Shown piece by piece: positions 11,361 to 19,749 of a stretch of 45,403 bases of DNA. Below the pieces are notes generated by a model, which saw only the letters and a list, made by a program, of their open reading frames with translations, was not told where the DNA came from and ran no database searches. The stretch is taken from positions 1 to 45,403 of the forward strand of contig REBA01000024.1 of assembly GCA_004294225.1 (NCBI GenBank), read 5' to 3'. The first letter of the stretch is position 1. Each line of letters opens with the position of its first letter. Origin of the DNA: Cytophagales bacterium (GTDB taxonomy: Bacteria; Bacteroidota; Bacteroidia; Cytophagales; Cytophagaceae). Position numbers and translations under genes: made by a program.

Positions 11361-11759
11361 CTAATGATTCACTAAAATATCAATCTGAGGAGGGGGAAAT
11401 ACAGAATCTATTGGTATTAGCTGATAAAAAGTGATTTGATAGAAAAAAATTAGTTGGTATAATAAAGGTCTTTCCATTTCTTTGAATATAAAGAAAGGGC
11501 TAAGAAAAAAATCAACTATAAAATCTATTTGATGAATTATCTTTTTGGTAGGATTTTTATCCTCGGTTTGTGCTATTTTCTTTGTTAGATAACATTTACC
11601 ATTACACCTTAAGCTTGGTTTGTTTTTATTGATACAATATTCTTTGACGATCAAATCATAGTTAAGCTGGAAGGAAAGAATTGGAAAAGAAATTTTTAAT
11701 ATGGAGAGTCCATGACCGAGAAGCAAAGCCCATAATACTATTTTATGATATTTACTCAA
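11361..11759 (-). CDS. Small membrane protein with CNGKC motif
   Basis: This 132-residue protein starts with a hydrophobic N-terminus. It carries the segment NYDLIVKEYCINKNKPSLRCNGKCYLTKKI, given here in parts: NYDLIVKEYC, then LRCNGKCYL. I recognise this as an unnamed Bacteroidota family often found beside copper-related genes. The three cysteines (C42 region and CNGKC) are candidate metal ligands. The only usable start is TTG at 11757-11759, because an in-frame stop lies two codons upstream and no ATG follows before the conserved part. It is the first gene of the trio, 43 bases after the dnaN stop. The family is recognised from memory; the function is inferred. Confidence 0.65.
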   Translation of the reverse strand: MSKYHKIVLWALLLGHGLSILKISFPILSFQLNYDLIVKEYCINKNKPSLRCNGKCYLTKKIAQTEDKNPTKKIIHQIDFIVDFFLSPFFIFKEMERPLLYQLIFFYQITFYQLIPIDSVFPPPQIDILVNH

Positions 11760-11802
11760 GTCTTATAGAATTAGAATATTAATTTATATACCCACAGATA
11801 TT

Positions 11803-12927
11803 TTATGCATAATTATTAAGCATTACTGGCATTACAAGCATAAGTATGTCTTCATTTTTGTCTTTGATATGTGGGCTAATCAAACCCGCCTTATTGGGCT
11901 GAGACATATCTATATCTACTTGCTCAGCATCTAAGTTGGATAACATTTCTATTAAAAACTTTGCATTGAAACCTATTTCTAAATCTTGACCTTCAAACTC
12001 ACAGGCCAATCTTTCGTTGGCTTCATTGGAAAAGTCTAAGTCTTCAGCAGAAATTTGTATTTCGCTTCCTGCCATTTTCAGTCGCACTTGATGTGTTGTT
12101 TTATTGGCATAAATAGAAATTCTTTTCAAAGAATTTAATAGCTCAGTTCTGCTAATTGTTAATTTATTAGGATTGTTCAGAGGTATTGCGTTCTCAAAAT
12201 CAGGGAAACGCTCATCAAGCAATCTACACACCATTTTTACATTATTGAAACTAAAGAAAGCATTAGAAGTATTGAATTCTATCTTTACTATAGTATTTTC
12301 ATTAGGCAAAGTACCTTTCAGTAAGGTAAGTGCTTTACGAGGTATGAGAAGAGTATTAGGAGTTTCAGAAGCTATATCTACTCTACGGAACCTTACTAGA
12401 CGATGACCATCTGTAGCTGCAAATGTAGTGTTTGTTTCATTAATTGAGACACACACGCCTGCCATTTGGGGTTTCATCTCGTCGGTACTGGAAGCAAATA
12501 AAGTGCTTGAGATAGCTTTTAATAAAACATCAGAAGACATATCTACAGAATAACTGTTTTTTACGGAGGGTACTTTAGGAAAATCTGTGGAATTTTCTCC
12601 TGAAAGTTTATATCTACCATTATCAGAACTAATTTCTACACTATAACTGTTTTCATCAAGTGTAAAAGTTACGGGTTGTTCTGGAAGGTTTTTTAAAGTA
12701 TCGATCAAAATCTTTGCGGGAACACAAATAGTACCTTTGTCTTTGCCTTCTACATTAATTTCAGTAATCATAGAAGTTTGTAAATCAGAAGCGTAAACAA
12801 CTATTTTACCATCTCCTACCTCAAATAAGAAGTTTTCCAATATTGGAACTAAAGGGTTGGAGGCAATTACACCATTTAAGGCTGTAAGTTGCTTAAGCAA
12901 GGTAGAGGAGGACACGATGAACTTCAT
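11803..12927 (-). CDS. dnaN: DNA polymerase III beta subunit (sliding clamp)
   Basis: This 374-residue protein forms the ring-shaped processivity clamp that tethers DNA polymerase III to DNA. Length and three-domain layout are normal. It opens with MKFIVSSSTLLKQLTALNGVI. Other family landmarks are VPILENFLFEV, FAATDGHRLVRFRR and the C-terminal LMLVMPVMLNN. It is separated from dnaA and gyrB here, which is common outside Firmicutes and Proteobacteria. The copper-type trio follows on the same strand after 43 bases, so some readthrough into those genes is possible. Confidence 0.96.
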   Translation of the reverse strand: MKFIVSSSTLLKQLTALNGVIASNPLVPILENFLFEVGDGKIVVYASDLQTSMITEINVEGKDKGTICVPAKILIDTLKNLPEQPVTFTLDENSYSVEISSDNGRYKLSGENSTDFPKVPSVKNSYSVDMSSDVLLKAISSTLFASSTDEMKPQMAGVCVSINETNTTFAATDGHRLVRFRRVDIASETPNTLLIPRKALTLLKGTLPNENTIVKIEFNTSNAFFSFNNVKMVCRLLDERFPDFENAIPLNNPNKLTISRTELLNSLKRISIYANKTTHQVRLKMAGSEIQISAEDLDFSNEANERLACEFEGQDLEIGFNAKFLIEMLSNLDAEQVDIDMSQPNKAGLISPHIKDKNEDILMLVMPVMLNNYA

Positions 12928-13286
12928 ATAATTTATGTATCTTAAGTGTTTATAATTCTGTTATTTAAATATTTTAATGCAAAATTCTAAGAAATCTTAT
13001 TAGCAAAATTTTATTTAATAATCTTAAAAAAGATATGCAATTAAGCAAATTATAAACCTTTTTTCAAATTTTGAAGAATACAATTGAATATTTTGATACA
13101 ATTCAAGAAAACTATTTTTTAATTTTTAACTTATTCGCTCTAAAATTGAATTGTTCAAGAACTGATCAATTTATCTAATATTCTATGTTAATTTCTAAAG
13201 GAATGAATAAAATAGAAAAAAAATCATACAAGCAGACCTCATAAAATATACAAATCTGATTAACGCAACATTATTTTTTTAAATAA
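12928..13286. other. AT-rich spacer upstream of dnaN
   Basis: About 360 bases between dnaN and the tRNA terminator hold no coding frame I can support and no recognisable RNA. The dnaN promoter must lie here, but I found no exact TAnnTTTG box on the minus strand. Confidence 0.55.
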
Positions 13287-13321
13287 AAAAGGATGTTCGA
13301 AACTAATTCAAACATCCTTTT
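13287..13321 (-). terminator. Intrinsic terminator of tRNA-fMet
   Basis: The arms AAAAGGATGTTCGAA (13287-13301) and TTCAAACATCCTTTT (13307-13321) pair over 15 positions with one mismatch, closing a 5-nt loop. On the minus strand the stem is followed by a T-run. It begins 6 bases past the tRNA 3' end, so it ends the tRNA transcript. Confidence 0.85.
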
Positions 13322-13326
13322 AAGTG

Positions 13327-13399
<73 letters not shown>

Positions 13400-13410
13400 A
13401 TATAGGATTG

Positions 13411-13440
13411 CAAAGGTAATAGATTATTCTAACAAATCAA
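13411..13440 (-). promoter_or_regulatory. Promoter of tRNA-fMet
   Basis: On the minus strand the box TACCTTTG (13411-13418) matches the Bacteroidota -7 consensus TAnnTTTG. A TTG (13438-13440) lies 19 bases upstream, which is the expected -33 spacing. The tRNA begins 11 bases downstream of the box. Confidence 0.8.
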
Positions 13441-13441
13441 C

Positions 13442-13449
13442 TATCTTTG
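13442..13449 (+). promoter_or_regulatory. -7 promoter box of era
   Basis: TATCTTTG matches TAnnTTTG and lies 15 bases before the era ATG, giving a very short leader. No clear -33 TTG is seen at the right distance. The box sits within 25 bases of the opposite-strand tRNA promoter, so the two promoters are back to back. Confidence 0.65.
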
Positions 13450-13464
13450 TAAACTTTTTATATA

Positions 13465-14352
13465 ATGATGGAACAAAGTATTCATAAAGCAGGATTTGTA
13501 AGTATTGTAGGTAAGCCTAATGTTGGTAAATCTACATTAATGAATAAGTTAGTAGGGGAACGACTAGCCATCATCACCTCTAAAGCCCAAACAACTAGAG
13601 ATAGAATTATGGGTATTATCAATGGAGATGATTTCCAGATTGTTTACTCAGATACTCCTGGTATTATAGAGCCTAAATATGAGTTGCACAAAGCTATGAT
13701 GAGTTTTGTAACTACAGCTCTAGAAGATGCAGATGTAATATTATTTGTTACCGATCTGAACGAACAATATACCGAAGATGATGTAATAAAAAGATTACAG
13801 AAAACCTCGGTTCCAATTATTTTAGTAATTAATAAAATTGATTTAGCAAAGTCTCAACAACAAGTACAAGATAAAATAGCGTATTGGGGAAATATTATCA
13901 AAACCCAAGATACTATTGTAATCTCTGCTTTAGAAGGATTTAACATAGAGCCTATTTTTAATGCCATTTTAACATTGTTACCCATTCATCCAGCATACTT
14001 TGAGAAAGATGAGATGACGGACAAAACAGAGCGTTTCTTTGCAGCAGAATTTATAAGAGAAAAAATATTCAAATTGTTTGATCAGGAAATCCCTTATTGC
14101 TGCCATGTAAATATTACTGATTTTATTGAAGAAGATAAAATATTAAGAATAAGAGCACAGATTTTCGTAGAAAGAGATAGCCAAAAAGGAATTATCATAG
14201 GTAAAGGAGGCGAATCGCTTAAAAGAATTGGTAGAGAAGCAAGAATAGAAATGGAAGATTTTTTCCAAAAAAAAGTATTTCTGGAACAACATGTAAAAGT
14301 AGAACCAGATTGGAGAACAAAAGATAAAGCCCTCAAAAGTTTCGGGTTTTAA
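13465..14352 (+). CDS. era: GTPase Era, 30S ribosome assembly
   Basis: Era is a cytoplasmic GTPase that binds the 3' end of 16S rRNA and helps mature the 30S subunit. The 295-residue length is normal. The G domain shows G1 GKPNVGKS (about residues 17-24), G3 DTPG and G4 NKID. The C-terminal KH domain has the RNA-binding GKGGESLKRIGREARIEME-type loop (GKGGESLKRIG). Two ATGs are adjacent (13465 and 13468), and either could be the start. der follows after 27 bases, so the two ribosome GTPases are probably co-transcribed. Confidence 0.97.
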   Translation: MMEQSIHKAGFVSIVGKPNVGKSTLMNKLVGERLAIITSKAQTTRDRIMGIINGDDFQIVYSDTPGIIEPKYELHKAMMSFVTTALEDADVILFVTDLNEQYTEDDVIKRLQKTSVPIILVINKIDLAKSQQQVQDKIAYWGNIIKTQDTIVISALEGFNIEPIFNAILTLLPIHPAYFEKDEMTDKTERFFAAEFIREKIFKLFDQEIPYCCHVNITDFIEEDKILRIRAQIFVERDSQKGIIIGKGGESLKRIGREARIEMEDFFQKKVFLEQHVKVEPDWRTKDKALKSFGF

Positions 14353-14379
14353 GAACTAATAATTAATCAATACAAAAAC

Positions 14380-15687
14380 ATGTCAAATATAGTAGCAGTA
14401 GTAGGTCGACCAAACGTTGGGAAATCCACATTTTTTAACAGACTAGTAGGAAAGAAGTCAGCCATAATGGACGATGAAAGCGGTGTAACAAGAGATCGCC
14501 ACTATGGATATTCTGATTGGGGAGGAAAATATTTTACAGTTATTGATACCGGTGGTTATGTAACAGGCTCCGACGATATTTTTGAAGAAGCTATAAGAGA
14601 CCAAGTAAATTTGGCGATAGAAGAAGCGAATGTAATATTATTTATAGTAGATGTAGACTCGGGTTTACATCCTCTAGATATTGATTTTGCTAATGTACTT
14701 AGAAGAACCTCCAAGCCAGTGTATGTCATTGCAAATAAAGCCGACACTTCACAAAGAGCTCATTTAGCAGGAGAGTTTTACAGTTTGGGTTTTGAACACA
14801 TCTTTGCCGTCTCTGCACAGAATGGTGCCGGTACAGGAGATTTATTAGACGAAGTTATCAAGCATTTCCCTAATGAAGGTATAGAAAATCCAGATGAAGG
14901 AATTCCTAGAATCTCCATCTTAGGAAGACCTAATGTAGGTAAATCATCTTTCACCAATATACTTCTTGGTGTGGATAGAAGCATCGTAACAGATTTGGCA
15001 GGTACTACTAGAGATGCCATTAATTCTAGATACAATGCTTTTGGTAAAGAATTTATTATTACTGATACTGCAGGGTTAAGAAGAAAAAGTAGGGTTCATG
15101 AAAATATTGAATTTTATTCTGTAATGCGATCTATCAGAGCTTTAGAAGATTCAGATGTTTGTATTGTAATGATAGATGCACAAAATGGTTTAGAGTCTCA
15201 AGACATGAACATAATAGGCCTTGCTAATAAAAACAATAAGGGCATCGTTATACTTGTGAATAAATGGGATTTAATAGAGAAAGATAGCAATACTGCAAAG
15301 AAATTTGAAGATAATCTTAAAGAAACTCTAAGAGACCTTACCTTCATCCCTATAGTATTTATATCTGTTCTTAACAAGCAAAGGATATTCAAAGCTATAG
15401 AAGTAGCAATAGAAGTATATGAAAATAGAAATAAAAAAATACCTACTTCTAAGCTAAATGAAGCAATGCTTCCAATTATTGAACGTAACCCTCCGCCTGC
15501 TATCAAAGGGAAATATATTAAAATTAAATACATAACTCAGTTACCAACTCATACCCCTACATTTGCATTCTTCTGTAGCCATTCTCAGTATGTAAAAGAC
15601 CCATACACGAAGTTTTTAGAAAATAGACTTAGAGAGAATTTTAAATTAGATGGAGTGCCTGTAAACATTGTGTTTAGAGAAAAATAA
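14380..15687 (+). CDS. der: GTPase Der (EngA), 50S ribosome assembly
   Basis: Der has two tandem GTPase domains and a C-terminal KH-like domain, and acts in late 50S assembly. Both P-loops are GRPNVGKS (about residues 8-15 and 182-189). Both domains have DTGG/DTAG G3 and NKAD/NKWD G4 motifs. The C-terminal part has the family segment YITQLPTHTPTFAFF near residue 385. Length (435) is normal. It follows era in the same direction, and an AlkD-like gene begins 12 bases after it. Confidence 0.97.
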   Translation: MSNIVAVVGRPNVGKSTFFNRLVGKKSAIMDDESGVTRDRHYGYSDWGGKYFTVIDTGGYVTGSDDIFEEAIRDQVNLAIEEANVILFIVDVDSGLHPLDIDFANVLRRTSKPVYVIANKADTSQRAHLAGEFYSLGFEHIFAVSAQNGAGTGDLLDEVIKHFPNEGIENPDEGIPRISILGRPNVGKSSFTNILLGVDRSIVTDLAGTTRDAINSRYNAFGKEFIITDTAGLRRKSRVHENIEFYSVMRSIRALEDSDVCIVMIDAQNGLESQDMNIIGLANKNNKGIVILVNKWDLIEKDSNTAKKFEDNLKETLRDLTFIPIVFISVLNKQRIFKAIEVAIEVYENRNKKIPTSKLNEAMLPIIERNPPPAIKGKYIKIKYITQLPTHTPTFAFFCSHSQYVKDPYTKFLENRLRENFKLDGVPVNIVFREK

Positions 15688-15699
15688 GCTACAAAGCAA

Positions 15700-16407
15700 A
15701 TGACGGAAACAATCCTTGCAGAACTTCAATCTTATTCCAAACCATCCATTATTGAAGGAATGAAAAGATTTGGAATTAATACGGAGTATAGTATTGGGGT
15801 GAGTATTCCTAACATCAGAGCTATTGCCAAGCGATATAAAAACAATCATTCTATAGCACTAAATTTATGGGCAACTCAAATACATGAAGCCAGAATTCTT
15901 GCTACAATGATAGACGATCCAAAGCAAGTAAGTCCCCAACAAATGGAAGAATGGGTGCTAGACTTTAACTCTTGGGATATATGCGACCAATGTTGTGGAA
16001 ATCTTTTTGACAAAACACCTATAGCTTTTCAAGTAGCAATGGCATGGGCTTCTAGGAAAGAAGAATATGTAAAACGAGCAGGATTTGTGATGATGGCTAC
16101 ATTGGCAGTTCATCATAAAAAAGCAGTTGATACAGATTTTTATCCATTTTTTAACCTCATCATAACTGCATCAGATGATGAAAGAAATTTTGTAAAAAAA
16201 GCACTCAATTGGGCATTAAGACAAATAGGAAAAAGAAACTCCAATCTTCATCAAAAAGCATTGGAATGTTGCGATACACTTCTCAGTTTCCCTCATAAGT
16301 CTGCATTATGGATAGCAAAGGATGCTCAAAGGGAACTCAATAACCAGAAGATTATAGCTAGAATACTAAAAAAAAATATACCTAAAGTTAATACAAAAGA
16401 CACTTAA
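15700..16407 (+). CDS. AlkD-like DNA alkylation repair protein
   Basis: This 235-residue all-helical protein belongs to the DNA alkylation repair family (PF08713), HEAT-like repeat DNA glycosylases that remove N3- and N7-alkylpurines. The key motif is NSWDICD, with W92 and D96 at the places of the conserved tryptophan and aspartate of AlkD. The segment FVKKALNWALRQIGKRN supplies the conserved W and R of the C-terminal repeats. The start lies 12 bases after der, so it probably shares that transcript. Substrate range cannot be read from sequence. Confidence 0.85.
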   Translation: MTETILAELQSYSKPSIIEGMKRFGINTEYSIGVSIPNIRAIAKRYKNNHSIALNLWATQIHEARILATMIDDPKQVSPQQMEEWVLDFNSWDICDQCCGNLFDKTPIAFQVAMAWASRKEEYVKRAGFVMMATLAVHHKKAVDTDFYPFFNLIITASDDERNFVKKALNWALRQIGKRNSNLHQKALECCDTLLSFPHKSALWIAKDAQRELNNQKIIARILKKNIPKVNTKDT

Positions 16408-16447
16408 GTTTTTGTATATTTTCATTTCAATAATAAATAGATAAAGT

Positions 16448-17191
16448 ATGAAAAATGTTAATCTAATTCACCTCTTTGTATTGCTTATCACTCTATCTAG
16501 AATCACAGATGGTATAGCACAGCAGTGTGAGCAAATGATTTTTTTTCAAAAAGGAGCCAATTATGAAATGGAATCCTATAATGGGAAAGACAAAAAACAA
16601 AGTAAGATTGCTTATACCGTAAAAGATATTTCATCAGATAAACAAGGAACAACTGCAAAAGTCCATACAGCTATCTATGACAATAAAGATAAGCTCACCA
16701 ATGAAACAGAGTTAAAAATGATTTGCTCAGGAGATAAAATAATGCTTGATATGTCTGAAATGTTCAAATCAATCCAAAGCAAAAGTGCAGGAGGAGCAGA
16801 TAATTTTGAGATAGATATACAGGGAAGCATGATTGAAATTCCTAAAAATATGACCATTGGACAAAGCCTTCCAGATATGGTAACCACAATGATTCTGAAA
16901 GACAAGAGCTCAAAAAACGAGATGATGAAAATGACCATTACTACAAGCCAACGCATAGTAGAAGCCAAGGAGAAGCTGACTACTCCTGCTGGCACATTTG
17001 ATACTTATAAAATCTCTTATCAAACATTTGTAGAATCCGCAATGATGATGATGGACATGAAACTGCCTTCTCATACATTAAAAGGAATCTTATATTTCTC
17101 AGATTATGTAGGAATGGTGAAAACAGTTGAATTAGACAAAAAGGGCGAGGAAGTAAAATCATATACCCTCTTGACCAAATATTCAAAATAA
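16448..17191 (+). CDS. Secreted protein, TapB/DUF3108-like
   Basis: This 247-residue protein has a signal peptide (cleavage near GIAQQ) and no membrane segment after it. It is mostly beta-strand. The segment LTTPAGTFDTYKISY and the C-terminal YFSDYVGMVKTVELDKKG resemble DUF3108/TapB-type periplasmic proteins. No catalytic motif is visible and the function is unknown. It lies between the AlkD-like gene (40 bases upstream) and a receiver-domain gene (72 bases downstream). Confidence 0.65.
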   Translation: MKNVNLIHLFVLLITLSRITDGIAQQCEQMIFFQKGANYEMESYNGKDKKQSKIAYTVKDISSDKQGTTAKVHTAIYDNKDKLTNETELKMICSGDKIMLDMSEMFKSIQSKSAGGADNFEIDIQGSMIEIPKNMTIGQSLPDMVTTMILKDKSSKNEMMKMTITTSQRIVEAKEKLTTPAGTFDTYKISYQTFVESAMMMMDMKLPSHTLKGILYFSDYVGMVKTVELDKKGEEVKSYTLLTKYSK

Positions 17192-17263
17192 AACTAATCT
17201 CAGTAAAACAGATATTGTCTTTTGAATGAATAAGTAATAACTTAGTAAATAGATATAAAAATC

Positions 17264-17674
17264 ATGGACGAAATTAAAAAATATCATGCAGTAATGCTTG
17301 TAGATGATAATGAAATTGACAATCTCATTAATCAGAAAATGATAGAAGCATCTGGAATATGCGAACATATTTTTGTGCATTCAGGAGCAAGAAGTGCCAT
17401 AGAATTTTTAAAAAACATTGAGAAGCTTGTGAAAGGCAACCTTAACCTATATTTGCCAGAAATCATTTTTTTAGACATTGACATGCCGCTCATGGATGGA
17501 TTTCAATTTTTAGAAGAGTTTGATAAGCTCTCTGACAGTATAAAAAATAATTGTAAAGTTGTAATGCTTACCTCATCGCTTAGTCCTCAAGACATGTCTA
17601 GGGCTAAAAAGAATTTGAGTGTAGTGAAATACTTAAACAAACCCCTCACTCAAGATAGTATTAGAAAAATATAA
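17264..17674 (+). CDS. Single-domain response regulator
   Basis: This 136-residue protein is a lone receiver domain (CheY/Rcp1-like) with no output domain. The acidic pair is D14-D15, the phosphoacceptor is D71 in FLDIDMP, the switch threonine is in VVMLTSS, and the conserved lysine is in YLNKPL. It could relay phosphate from a hybrid or separate kinase. The histidine kinase at 19.75-21.70 kb is the nearest candidate, but nothing in sequence proves the pairing. Confidence 0.88.
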   Translation: MDEIKKYHAVMLVDDNEIDNLINQKMIEASGICEHIFVHSGARSAIEFLKNIEKLVKGNLNLYLPEIIFLDIDMPLMDGFQFLEEFDKLSDSIKNNCKVVMLTSSLSPQDMSRAKKNLSVVKYLNKPLTQDSIRKI

Positions 17675-17745
17675 ACTTTTTGCAATTCTTAAATTGCTTT
17701 CTTAGTTTATACAATTTTTTCATTTTATTAAAAATTGCAATTCAT

Positions 17746-18624
17746 ATGTTAAAGTCTATGACAGGTTTTGGGGCAATATCTTCCGAAACTAATAATTACA
17801 AAGTATCTATAGAAATAAAATCTCTTAATTCTAAATTTCTAGATGCCAACATACGATTGCCCAAAGAATATCTTCATAAAGATATAGAGGTAAGAAATAT
17901 CTTAACAAATAGGCTTGAACGAGGCAAAATAGGGTTAATTATAGAACTTACCGAAAAAGGTGAAGCCAAAGCAAAAGCTAATATCAATAATGCTTTAGTA
18001 ACAAAATACTTCAAAGAATTACAAGATTTAGCACAAACCGTTGGTGCCGCCAAAGAAGGTTTACTTCAGATTGCTTTACAAATGCCAGGAGCCATAGATA
18101 GTAATAACCTAAATATTACTGATGACAGCGATTGGGATGGAATTAACAATGCTTTACTTCAGGCACTTCAGAAATGTGAAGAATTCAGAAAAGATGAAGG
18201 CAATCTACTAGAAAAAAAATTTACCGCCTATATTGCTAAAATAGGAGAAAGTTTAAATCAAGTAATCGCCCAAGACCCAAGAAGAGTTCAAGGAATAAGA
18301 GAGAGAATTAAATTAGCATTTAAAGAATTTTCCAACGAAGACTTGATTGATAAAAACAGATTTGAACAGGAGTTGATTTATTATATAGAAAAATTAGATA
18401 TTTCAGAAGAAAAAGTTCGCTTACAAAGCCATCTAGATTATTTTATAGAATCTATGAAAAAAGAAGATGCTAGTGGCAAGAAGTTAGGTTTTATAGGACA
18501 AGAAATAGGCAGAGAAATAAACACTATAGGCTCAAAAGCGAACGATGCTATTATTCAACGTTTAGTAGTTGAGATGAAAGAAGAACTAGAGAAGATTAAA
18601 GAACAGGTGCTAAATATCTTATAA
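17746..18624 (+). CDS. YicC family endoribonuclease
   Basis: The 292-residue YicC family protein starts with the hallmark MLKSMTGFG. Known family members are endoribonucleases acting in RNA turnover. The reading frame stays open upstream to 17680, but those 22 extra residues are hydrophobic and not part of the family, so the ATG at 17746 is chosen. Conserved features include IEIKSLNSKFLD near the N-terminus and the C-terminal DDF-type region, seen here as GQEIGREINTIGSKAND. The MoeB-like gene starts 6 bases after the stop. Confidence 0.9.
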   Translation: MLKSMTGFGAISSETNNYKVSIEIKSLNSKFLDANIRLPKEYLHKDIEVRNILTNRLERGKIGLIIELTEKGEAKAKANINNALVTKYFKELQDLAQTVGAAKEGLLQIALQMPGAIDSNNLNITDDSDWDGINNALLQALQKCEEFRKDEGNLLEKKFTAYIAKIGESLNQVIAQDPRRVQGIRERIKLAFKEFSNEDLIDKNRFEQELIYYIEKLDISEEKVRLQSHLDYFIESMKKEDASGKKLGFIGQEIGREINTIGSKANDAIIQRLVVEMKEELEKIKEQVLNIL

Positions 18625-18630
18625 TCTTTT

Positions 18631-19749
18631 ATGCTCAGTAAGGAGGAAAACAACAGATATGCTAGACAAATACAGTTGCCTCAAGTTGGACAAGAAGGAC
18701 AATTATTAATCAAAGAATCAAAAGTATTAGTAGTAGGAGCAGGTGGCTTGGGTTGCCCAGTTCTTCAATACCTAGCAGCGGCTGGCATCGGTCAGATAGG
18801 AATTGCTGATGACGATATAGTGGCTATAAAAAATCTCCAGCGACAAGTCTTATTTACTTCTGCTGATGTAGGCATATATAAAGCTAAATGTGCTGCGACT
18901 CGATTGGCTCAATTAAATCATTATGTCAATTTCATTACTATTCTAGAAAGAGTTTCGGTAAATAATGTTTTAGAACTCATCGCACCTTACGACATTATTG
19001 TAGATGCTAGTGATAATTTTTCTACCAAATTCTTATTGAACGATGCTTGTTTGCTATCGAACAAACCTTTGGTGTATGGATCTGTTTCTAGATTTGATGG
19101 GCAAGTTAGCATATTCGGAAAAACATTATCGGAACCACCTTTTTCATTACATCAATGGATTAATTTCTCTAAAGAGTTAGAGCACATTCCAACTTGTGCA
19201 ACTTCTGGAGTATTAGGTGTTTTACCATCAATTATTGGTAGTATTCAAGCCTTAGAGGTTATAAAAATAATATTAGATGAAGGCAAAAAATTAATTGGAA
19301 AGGTACTTGTGGTAGATGGGCTAAACCTAGGTTTTCATCATTTCGAATTAGCTCCTAATAGTCAAAATATTGTACCAAATACTCTAAAAGATTATAGTTT
19401 AGAAAAGTGTAATAGTTTTTTTGAAGAAGAGGAAGAAATAAGTGTTTATGAACTTAGTCAATGGATAGACAATAGAATTCCGTTTCAATTAATTGATGTA
19501 AGAGAAGCATGGGAAAGAGATATTGCTTTACTTCCAAGCATTCACATTCCACTAAATACTTTGCTGAACAATTTAGGAAATCTAAAACTAGATACACCAA
19601 TAGTCTTTTACTGTCATCACGGAATTAGAAGTAAAGAAGCGTTAAGAATAGCAAAAAACAACATACCTCATTTAATAAAAGTCTCTTCATTAAAAGATGG
19701 AATTGATGCTTGGTCTAGGGAAGTAGATTCAATGATTGCTAGGTATTGA
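18631..19749 (+). CDS. MoeB/ThiF-type adenylyltransferase fused to rhodanese
   Basis: This 372-residue protein joins an E1-like adenylyltransferase (residues 1-250) to a rhodanese domain (270-372). E1 proteins of this type activate the C-terminal glycine of MoaD- or ThiS-like sulfur carriers with ATP; the rhodanese can supply sulfur. Visible motifs are VVGAGGLGCP (nucleotide loop), NLQRQVLF, DASDNF, and C189 in TCATSGVLG. The rhodanese loop is CHHGIRS with C328. The two CxxC zinc pairs of standard MoeB are missing. No carrier gene lies nearby, so molybdopterin, thiamine or another pathway cannot be told apart. Its stop abuts the opposite-strand kinase stop. Confidence 0.85.
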   Translation: MLSKEENNRYARQIQLPQVGQEGQLLIKESKVLVVGAGGLGCPVLQYLAAAGIGQIGIADDDIVAIKNLQRQVLFTSADVGIYKAKCAATRLAQLNHYVNFITILERVSVNNVLELIAPYDIIVDASDNFSTKFLLNDACLLSNKPLVYGSVSRFDGQVSIFGKTLSEPPFSLHQWINFSKELEHIPTCATSGVLGVLPSIIGSIQALEVIKIILDEGKKLIGKVLVVDGLNLGFHHFELAPNSQNIVPNTLKDYSLEKCNSFFEEEEEISVYELSQWIDNRIPFQLIDVREAWERDIALLPSIHIPLNTLLNNLGNLKLDTPIVFYCHHGIRSKEALRIAKNNIPHLIKVSSLKDGIDAWSREVDSMIARY

